Shown here one piece after another: positions 4,992-10,155 of a stretch of DNA of 10,155 bases (within the stretch, counting starts at the first letter, position 1; each line of letters begins with the position of its first letter). The position numbers were made by a program, and so were the translations under genes. The stretch spans positions 1 to 10,155 of the forward strand of contig DMBB01000389.1 in assembly GCA_003446295.1 (NCBI GenBank), in the 5' to 3' direction. The DNA is from Erysipelotrichaceae bacterium. Its GTDB lineage: Bacteria; Bacillota_I; Bacilli_A; Erysipelotrichales; Erysipelotrichaceae. The notes under the pieces were generated by a model, which saw only the letters and a list, made by a program, of their open reading frames with translations, did not search any database and was not told where the DNA came from.

Positions 4992-7900
4992 ATGGAACAA
5001 TATGTTGTAACAGGCATGAGCTGTGCTGCATGCCAGGCAAGAGTTGAAAAAGCAGTATCAAAAGTCCCGGGTGTTTCGTCATGCAGCGTCAGTCTGCTGA
5101 CAAACTCCATGGGCGTGGAAGGAACAGCATCTTCCGCTGATATTATCCGGGCTGTTCAGGATGCCGGATACGGGGCATCTGTAAAAGGTGCGTCACGTGA
5201 GAAGGTCAGCGCTTCCGCAAAACTGGCTGCCGAAGAAGACGCACTGAAAGACAGGGAAACGCCCAAACTGAAGAGACGGCTGATGATGTCAGTCGGCTTC
5301 CTGCTTGTGCTGATGTATTTTACAATGGGGCATCATATGCTGGGACTGCCGCTGCCCGCATTCTTTGCGCACAATCATGAAGGCCTGGCGCTCACACAGA
5401 TGCTGCTGACGATCGTGATCCTGATCGTCAATAAGGATTTCTTTACAAGCGGCTTTAAATCGCTGCTGCATGGATCTCCCAATATGGATACGCTGGTAGC
5501 GCTCGGGTCTTCTGTCGCCTTTGCATGGAGTACGTTCGTATTCTATAAGATGACCGGCATGGTTACTGCCGGAGCAGATCCTGCAGAGGTGATGGAAGTT
5601 TATCACAATGAACTTTACTATGAATCCTCGGCAATGATCCCGGCACTGATCACGATCGGCAAAATGCTGGAGGCGCGTTCCAAAGGAAAAACAACAGATG
5701 CTTTGAAGAGTCTGATGCATCTGGCACCCAAGAAGGCGAATGTGGTCAGAGACGGCGTAGAGACCGAAGTGGATATCGATGATGTCGTGACAGGTGATAT
5801 CTTTGTTGTCCGTCCCGGGGAAAGCATTCCGACGGATGGCGTGATCATTGAAGGCAACAGTGCCGTCAATGAATCTGCGCTGACCGGCGAGTCCGTTCCG
5901 GTCGACAAAGCAGAAGGCGATACCGTCAGTGCTGCGACTGTGAACCAGTCCGGATTTATCCGCTGCCGGGCAACCAGAGTCGGCGAGGACACAACACTTT
6001 CACAGATCATCAAAATGGTATCGGATGCAGCTGCCACCAAGGCACCCATCGCCCGCAAGGCGGATATCATTGCCGGCTACTTCGTACCGTTTGTGATCGG
6101 CATCGCTGCGATCACGGTCATCGGATGGCTGATCGCAGGTGCGTCCCTGGCGGATGCACTGGCACGCGGCATTACGGTACTGGTCATCTCATGTCCGTGT
6201 GCGCTGGGACTTGCAACACCGGTAGCGATCATGGTAGGCAATGGTCTTGCGGCAAGAAACGGCGTCCTGTTCAAGACGTCCGAGTCACTTGAAACGGCCG
6301 GTGAAGTACAGATCGTAGCACTGGATAAAACAGGCACGATCACAAGCGGTGAACCGAAGGTGACGGATATTGTACCGGCTCCCGGTATTGAAGAAGCTGA
6401 ACTGCTGAAAAAAGCATATGCGCTGGAAACAAAGTCGGAACACCCGCTTGCCAGGGCGATCGTTGAAAAAGCAGAAGAAATGAATATCAAAGCCGATGAA
6501 GTGACGGAATTCTCCGCACTGCCCGGAAACGGTCTGAAGGCAAAACTGAACAGCCATGTACTGCAGGGCGGCAGTCTGAAGTATATCGGTTCGATATGCA
6601 CGCTGCCTGAGAAAATGAAAGAAACAGCCGACCAGGCTGCTTCCCAGGGAAAAACCCCGCTGCTGTTTACGGAAGACAACAGACTGCTCGGCATGATCGC
6701 TGTAGCTGATGTGATCAAGGAGGATTCTCCGCAGGCTGTCAGGGAACTGCAGAATATGGGTATCGAAGTCGTTATGCTGACGGGCGACAATGAACGCACT
6801 GCCAAGGCAATCGGCGCACAAGCGGGCGTAGACCATGTCATCGCCGGTGTTCTGCCGGACGGTAAAGAGGCTGTCATCAGAGAGCTTCAGAAGCGCGGCA
6901 AGGTCGCTATGGTAGGAGACGGCATCAATGATGCACCGGCTCTGACCAGGGCTGACACAGGCATTGCGATCGGCGCAGGAACGGATGTTGCGATCGATGC
7001 GGCGGATATCGTTCTGATGAAGTCACAGCTGAGCGATGTACCGGCTGCTGTACGTTTATCCAGACAGACAGTCAGAAACATTCATGAGAATCTGTTCTGG
7101 GCATTCTTCTACAACCTGATCTGCATTCCGCTGGCTGCAGGTCTGTACGGATTCAAGATGAATCCGATGGTCGGTGCTGCTGCGATGAGCCTTTCCAGTG
7201 TGACGGTCGTATCCAATGCTCTGAGACTGAATCTCTTCAATATGCACAGCAGCGCAAAGGATAAGCCTTTGAAGAAAAAGGCACTTCCTGCTGAGCAGAT
7301 CGAAGTGCATGAAGAACAGCCTGTTCAGGCGGAAACGTGTGCATGTGAAGCAAAAACAGAAACGATACAGATCGAAGGCATGATGTGCGAGCATTGTGAA
7401 GCCACAGTACAGAAAGCACTGACAGCCATTGACGGCATAGAAAGCGCAAAGGCAGATCACGCTGCCGGAACAGCAGTGATCACAGTTACAAAGGATATCG
7501 ATCCGGAGGTGATCAGACAGGCAATTGAGGCAAAAGACTACAAATATATCGGTATTCTGCAGGATGAACAGCCCTGTGCATGTGAAGCAAAGACAGAAAC
7601 GATACAGATCGAAGGCATGATGTGCGAGCACTGTGAAGCCACAGTACAGAAAGCACTGACAGCCATTGACGGCATTGAAAGCGCAAAGGCAGATCATACT
7701 GCCGGGACAGCCGTGATCACAGTCACCAAGGATATCGATCCGGAAGTGATCAGACAGGCAATTGAGGCAAAAGACTATACATATATCGGAATGGTAAAGG
7801 AGAAAGAGAAAATGAAAAAGACATTGACAGTAGAAGGCATGATGTGTGAGCATTGCGAAGCAAGTGTCAAGAAGGCACTGGAAGCGATCGACGGAGTTGA

Positions 7901-8021
7901 AAGCGCATCAGCAGACAGAACAAAGAACGAAGCAGTTGCTGTTCTCAGCAAGGAAGTCAGCGATGAAGTCCTGAAGGCAGCTGTCGAAGCAAAAGATTAC
8001 AAAGTTACAGCAATCGCATAA
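4992..8021 (+). CDS. copA: Copper-exporting P1B ATPase CopA with three C-terminal HMA domains
   Basis: A 1009-residue Cu(I) export pump; typical CopA proteins have about 750-800. Order: one N-terminal HMA domain (GMSCAAC, Cys11/Cys14); membrane helices from about 97 with a His-rich MGHHM loop; actuator TGES (298-301); Cys401-Pro-Cys403 in the ion-path helix; phosphorylation motif DKTGT (Asp445); SEHPLA (His484-Pro485); TGDN (597-600); GDGINDAP (642-649); and FYN and MSLSS residues of the last two helices that specify Cu(I). After the core (about residue 755) comes a charged linker and three more HMA domains with GMMCEHC at Cys799/802, 878/881 and 952/955. The first two are nearly identical and each is preceded by a Cys-Ala-Cys motif. 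The third begins at Met941 with its own AAGGAG, so it resembles a fused copZ. AAAGG seven bases before the ATG supports the start. Regulated with csoR by copper. Confidence 0.95.
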   Translation: MEQYVVTGMSCAACQARVEKAVSKVPGVSSCSVSLLTNSMGVEGTASSADIIRAVQDAGYGASVKGASREKVSASAKLAAEEDALKDRETPKLKRRLMMSVGFLLVLMYFTMGHHMLGLPLPAFFAHNHEGLALTQMLLTIVILIVNKDFFTSGFKSLLHGSPNMDTLVALGSSVAFAWSTFVFYKMTGMVTAGADPAEVMEVYHNELYYESSAMIPALITIGKMLEARSKGKTTDALKSLMHLAPKKANVVRDGVETEVDIDDVVTGDIFVVRPGESIPTDGVIIEGNSAVNESALTGESVPVDKAEGDTVSAATVNQSGFIRCRATRVGEDTTLSQIIKMVSDAAATKAPIARKADIIAGYFVPFVIGIAAITVIGWLIAGASLADALARGITVLVISCPCALGLATPVAIMVGNGLAARNGVLFKTSESLETAGEVQIVALDKTGTITSGEPKVTDIVPAPGIEEAELLKKAYALETKSEHPLARAIVEKAEEMNIKADEVTEFSALPGNGLKAKLNSHVLQGGSLKYIGSICTLPEKMKETADQAASQGKTPLLFTEDNRLLGMIAVADVIKEDSPQAVRELQNMGIEVVMLTGDNERTAKAIGAQAGVDHVIAGVLPDGKEAVIRELQKRGKVAMVGDGINDAPALTRADTGIAIGAGTDVAIDAADIVLMKSQLSDVPAAVRLSRQTVRNIHENLFWAFFYNLICIPLAAGLYGFKMNPMVGAAAMSLSSVTVVSNALRLNLFNMHSSAKDKPLKKKALPAEQIEVHEEQPVQAETCACEAKTETIQIEGMMCEHCEATVQKALTAIDGIESAKADHAAGTAVITVTKDIDPEVIRQAIEAKDYKYIGILQDEQPCACEAKTETIQIEGMMCEHCEATVQKALTAIDGIESAKADHTAGTAVITVTKDIDPEVIRQAIEAKDYTYIGMVKEKEKMKKTLTVEGMMCEHCEASVKKALEAIDGVESASADRTKNEAVAVLSKEVSDEVLKAAVEAKDYKVTAIA
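7338..7553 (+). repeat. HMA domain repeat, copy 1 (in copA)
   Basis: First of two direct 216-bp repeats with a 237-bp (79-codon) period. It encodes [20 protein letters not shown] and the rest of one HMA domain (residues 783-854). It differs from copy 2 at 13 bases by my hand count (about 94% identity), 11 of them silent. Confidence 0.93.
7575..7790 (+). repeat. HMA domain repeat, copy 2 (in copA)
   Basis: Second copy (residues 862-933). The only amino-acid differences from copy 1 are Ala to Thr after ADH and Lys to Thr in DYKY. A 21-bp linker encoding ILQDEQP separates the two copies. The reading frame is kept, so this is an in-frame domain duplication. Confidence 0.93.
7796..7802 (+). promoter_or_regulatory. 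Internal Shine-Dalgarno in copA, before a CopZ-like start
   Basis: AAAGGAG lies nine bases before an in-frame ATG (7812) that opens the last HMA domain, [15 protein letters not shown]. Initiation here would give a separate 69-residue CopZ-like copper chaperone ending at 8021. The stretch also encodes a Lys/Glu-rich linker, which could produce the purines by chance, so activity is an inference. Confidence 0.45.
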
Positions 8022-8034
8022 GATATGCTCAGAT

Positions 8035-8066
8035 GCGGCAGTGCAAATGTGTTCTGCCGCTTTTTT
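8035..8066 (+). terminator. Terminator of the csoR-copA operon
   Basis: A 7-bp G/C-rich stem (GCGGCAG, 8035-8041; CTGCCGC, 8054-8060) with a 12-base loop is followed immediately by six T. It begins 14 bases after the copA stop. Confidence 0.9.
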
Positions 8067-8115
8067 ACGGTCATATTTTTGTGGTACCATTATGTCTGTT
8101 AATGGAGGCTAACCT

Positions 8116-9198
8116 ATGTTGAATACAGAACGTTTGAAAAAAGTATACGGACAGCTTGAAGAACTGGGCGTGCGTCAGATGCTCGTATCTGACCCGGTCG
8201 CGATCTTCTATCTGACCGGCAAATGGCTTCATCCCGGTGAGCGTTTCCTGGGTCTGTATCTGAACGCTGACAAACAGCCCCAGCTGTTCCTGAATGACCT
8301 GTTCCGCTTTGATGAGGAGATCGGTACTGCAAAAGTATCCATTACCGATACGACAGATCTGGTCACATTGCTGAAGGCTTATGTAGATCCGTCTGCTCCC
8401 CTTGGCGTAGATAAAGAACTGGCAGCCAAATTCCTGATCCCGATGTATGACGCAAAGATCGCTTCGGGCATCAGAAATACATCACTGTCGATCGATAACG
8501 CAAGGGCGCTGAAGGATGCGCAGGAGATCGAATGGATGAGGGAATCATCCAGGATCAACGACCGTGCCATGGAACAGTTCAAGGCATGCATACGTGAGGG
8601 CGTTACCGAGAAGGAAGCTGCTTCTCAGTTCCTGGGAATCTACCAGTCACTCGGAGCTTCCGGCTACTCATTCAGCCCGATCGTTGCATTCGGTGTCAAT
8701 TCAGCCGATCCTCACCACGGACCGGATGATACCGTGCTGAAAGAGGGCGATACCGTACTGATCGATGTCGGCTGCAAATATCATGATTACTGCTCTGACA
8801 TGACAAGAACATTCTTCTACAAGACAGAACCTTCACCTGAAGCAAGAAGGGTCTATGAACTTGTCCGCAATGCCAATCAGTCCGCAGAGGACATGTGCCG
8901 TCCGGGCATTACGCTGGCATCCATCGATAAGACAGCACGCGACATTATTGAAGCGGGCGGATACGGACCTGACTTTACCCACAGACTCGGACATTTCATC
9001 GGTATTGAAGATCATGATTTCGGTGATGTTTCCCAGGCAAACAATAACCTGACACAGGCCGGAAACATCTTCTCGATCGAACCGGGCATCTACAATGCGA
9101 GCGCAGCAGGCGTGCGTATTGAAGACCTTGTCCTGATCACGGAAGAAGGACATGAGGTACTGAACAAATATCCAAAGGATCTGCAGATCATCGAATAA
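8116..9198 (+). CDS. M24 family Xaa-Pro aminopeptidase/dipeptidase
   Basis: A 360-residue cytoplasmic metallopeptidase that removes the residue before a proline. The N-terminal creatinase-like domain (about 1-125) is followed by the pita-bread catalytic domain. All five metal ligands are visible: Asp217 in LIDVGC, Asp228 in SDMTRTFF, His293 in HRLGHFIG, Glu322 in SIEPGIY and Glu336 in GVRIEDLV. His200-His201 in ADPHHGP fits the conserved substrate-binding histidine. The length is usual for the short PepQ/YpdF-like group of Bacillota; aminopeptidase and dipeptidase activity cannot be told apart from sequence. GGAGG seven bases before the ATG fixes the start. Terminators on both sides indicate a monocistronic gene; only a weak promoter-like pair (TTACGG, 8065-8070; CATTAT, 8088-8093) is seen in front. 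Confidence 0.92.
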   Translation: MLNTERLKKVYGQLEELGVRQMLVSDPVAIFYLTGKWLHPGERFLGLYLNADKQPQLFLNDLFRFDEEIGTAKVSITDTTDLVTLLKAYVDPSAPLGVDKELAAKFLIPMYDAKIASGIRNTSLSIDNARALKDAQEIEWMRESSRINDRAMEQFKACIREGVTEKEAASQFLGIYQSLGASGYSFSPIVAFGVNSADPHHGPDDTVLKEGDTVLIDVGCKYHDYCSDMTRTFFYKTEPSPEARRVYELVRNANQSAEDMCRPGITLASIDKTARDIIEAGGYGPDFTHRLGHFIGIEDHDFGDVSQANNNLTQAGNIFSIEPGIYNASAAGVRIEDLVLITEEGHEVLNKYPKDLQIIE

Positions 9199-9204
9199 CT
9201 TCTA

Positions 9205-9229
9205 CAGGGCACAGTGCCCTGTTTTCTTT
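9205..9229 (+). terminator. Terminator of the Xaa-Pro peptidase gene
   Basis: A 7-bp stem (CAGGGCA, 9205-9211, and TGCCCTG, 9215-9221) with a 3-base loop is followed by TTTTCTTT. It lies six bases after the peptidase stop. Confidence 0.88.
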
Positions 9230-9263
9230 ACCGCGGGCAACTTAATAAACGCTGTACAGACAG

Positions 9264-9274
9264 TGTGCTATAAT
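9264..9274 (+). promoter_or_regulatory. Extended -10 promoter of nfeD-floA
   Basis: A consensus TATAAT (9269-9274) is preceded by TG one base upstream (TGCTATAAT), an extended -10 element. No good -35 box lies at 16-18 bases, which is acceptable for extended -10 promoters. The leader to the nfeD ATG would be about 100 bases and contains two small hairpins: AACGG/CCGTT near 9318-9332 and CTTTCC/GGAAAG at 9334-9351. Confidence 0.65.
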
Positions 9275-9378
9275 GAATTCAAATCACGAGCGGCAAACAT
9301 ATCATTCATAACAAAGAAACGGATATACCGTTGTCTTTCCTGTATGGGAAAGAACGTGATTTGGAACAGGAGGGTAAA

Positions 9379-9858
9379 ATGGGACCTGCTACAGTTATGG
9401 GAATCATTTTTCTGATTACGGCATTTATCCTGCTGGCGATCGAAGCAATCACCCCCGGATTCGGCCTGCCCGGTATTTCGGGAACGATACTGCTTGGATT
9501 AGGCGTCATGATGTGCAGTCATACGCTTACAGAAGCGCTTGTGCTGATCGCTGTGCTTGCAGTACTGCTTGCGGCAATGATCTTTGTTGTTCTGAAGCTG
9601 CTGAGCAGCGGAAAGATCAGCCCGCCGGTCGTACTGAGTGAAACGCTCAGCAAGGACAAAGGCTTTGTCAGCCGGGATCTTCCGAAAGATCTGATGTATC
9701 AGAGAGGACAGGCAGTGTCAGATCTGAGACCTGCAGGAAAGGTCAGCATCAATGACCGTACATACGATGTGATTTCCGAAGGTGAATTCATTCAAAAAGG
9801 AGAAATGGTAGAAGTGATTTCCATCAGCAACAATTCACTGATGGTCAGAAAGGTGTGA
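9379..9858 (+). CDS. Short NfeD-like membrane protein
   Basis: A 159-residue protein of the short NfeD type, without the protease domain of long NfeD. Two or three hydrophobic segments occupy about residues 5-24 ([19 protein letters not shown]), 30-46 and 52-75. The C-terminal soluble part (about 90-159) has the OB-fold pattern of Nfe[30 protein letters not shown] followed by a G-x-x-V-x-V strand. Such proteins associate with flotillins and are encoded beside them; floA starts four bases after this stop. The frame is open 16 codons upstream, but AGGAGGG (9368-9374) just before the ATG at 9379, and the normal membrane start, decide for the shorter form. Confidence 0.88.
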   Translation: MGPATVMGIIFLITAFILLAIEAITPGFGLPGISGTILLGLGVMMCSHTLTEALVLIAVLAVLLAAMIFVVLKLLSSGKISPPVVLSETLSKDKGFVSRDLPKDLMYQRGQAVSDLRPAGKVSINDRTYDVISEGEFIQKGEMVEVISISNNSLMVRKV

Positions 9859-9862
9859 GTAT

Positions 9863-10155
9863 ATGAATACTATGGTATTAAGATCAATCATTACGATCAT
9901 CATCGTTGCAGTATTATTGATCATGTTCTTTACGTTCGTTCCGGTAGGACTCTGGATCTCCGCTATGGCATCCGGCGTCAGGATCGGTATCTTCTCACTC
10001 ATCGGTATGAGACTGAGAAGAGTCAGCCCGCCGAGGATCGTGCTGCCTTTGATCAAGGCAACCAAAGCAGGCCTCTCATTGAATGCAAATGAACTCGAAG
10101 CCCATTATCTTGCCGGCGGCAACGTTGACGGAGTCGTCGATGCGCTGATTGCATC
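9863..10155 (+). CDS. floA: Flotillin-like protein FloA, N-terminal part
   Basis: The first 97 residues of a gene that continues beyond the window. The N-terminal membrane segment [27 protein letters not shown] (8-34) is followed by the characteristic FloA (YqfA) stretch from [24 protein letters not shown] to [36 protein letters not shown]. FloA forms membrane microdomain scaffolds and shapes membrane fluidity in Bacillota. It starts four bases after the nfeD stop with a modest AAGGTG ribosome binding site inside the end of nfeD, so the two are one operon, as usual for this pair. Confidence 0.94.
   Translation, partial: MNTMVLRSIITIIIVAVLLIMFFTFVPVGLWISAMASGVRIGIFSLIGMRLRRVSPPRIVLPLIKATKAGLSLNANELEAHYLAGGNVDGVVDALIA

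Noticed and set aside
7338..7790. The two direct repeats as a CRISPR or mobile element
   Set aside because: The repeats are in-frame protein domains with codon-pattern differences, with no terminal inverted repeats or short spacers.
7056..7853. A 265-codon minus-strand open frame opposite the copA HMA repeats
   Set aside because: It is the antisense of the duplicated HMA region; its repeated Cys/Phe-rich peptide follows from the repeat.

Overview
The window looks like chromosome of an anaerobic Gram-positive bacterium (Bacillota; gut Clostridia or Erysipelotrichia are my guess). The indications are AGGAGG-type ribosome binding sites, intermediate GC content, a ferredoxin-type thioredoxin reductase homologue, an oxygen-sensitive radical SAM sulfatase maturase, a DUF3793/flavodoxin pair, a CsoR-CopA copper operon and an NfeD-FloA membrane operon. 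The genus cannot be fixed from this sequence. No insertion sequences, phage genes, tRNA, rRNA or CRISPR were seen; this is compact housekeeping and stress DNA.

Left part (1-3700). The end of an MntP-type manganese exporter (+) converges with a minus-strand operon read from about 2060 down to 183: glutathione peroxidase, a thioredoxin-reductase-like flavoprotein without the usual NADPH motifs, and an OhrR-type peroxide sensor. A palindrome close to the OhrR operator covers the -10 box in front of the peroxidase. I infer a self-regulated peroxide detoxification unit in which peroxide is reduced by a thioredoxin-dependent peroxidase, perhaps powered by ferredoxin. Upstream on the same strand lies an anaerobic sulfatase-maturating enzyme with no sulfatase in view, then a terminator, then flavodoxin and a DUF3793 protein in one operon.

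Middle (4251-4664). This is the only long gene-free stretch. It holds two nearly identical palindromes, AGTTAGTTnTAACTAACT, at its two sides about 250 bp apart. A minus-strand promoter abuts the outer palindrome, so the DUF3793-flavodoxin operon probably has a long leader with two operators; iron control is my inference. At the right edge a textbook CsoR operator sits exactly between the -35 and -10 boxes of the divergent copper operon.

Right part (4665-10155, all +). csoR and copA form the copper operon. The CopA pump is about 1009 residues because three extra heavy-metal-associated (HMA) domains follow the ATPase core. Two are a recent 216-bp duplication, and the third starts with its own Shine-Dalgarno and ATG, so it looks like a fused copZ that may still be made alone. 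A terminator follows, then a monocistronic M24 Xaa-Pro peptidase with its own terminator, then nfeD and the 5' part of floA, which runs off the window.
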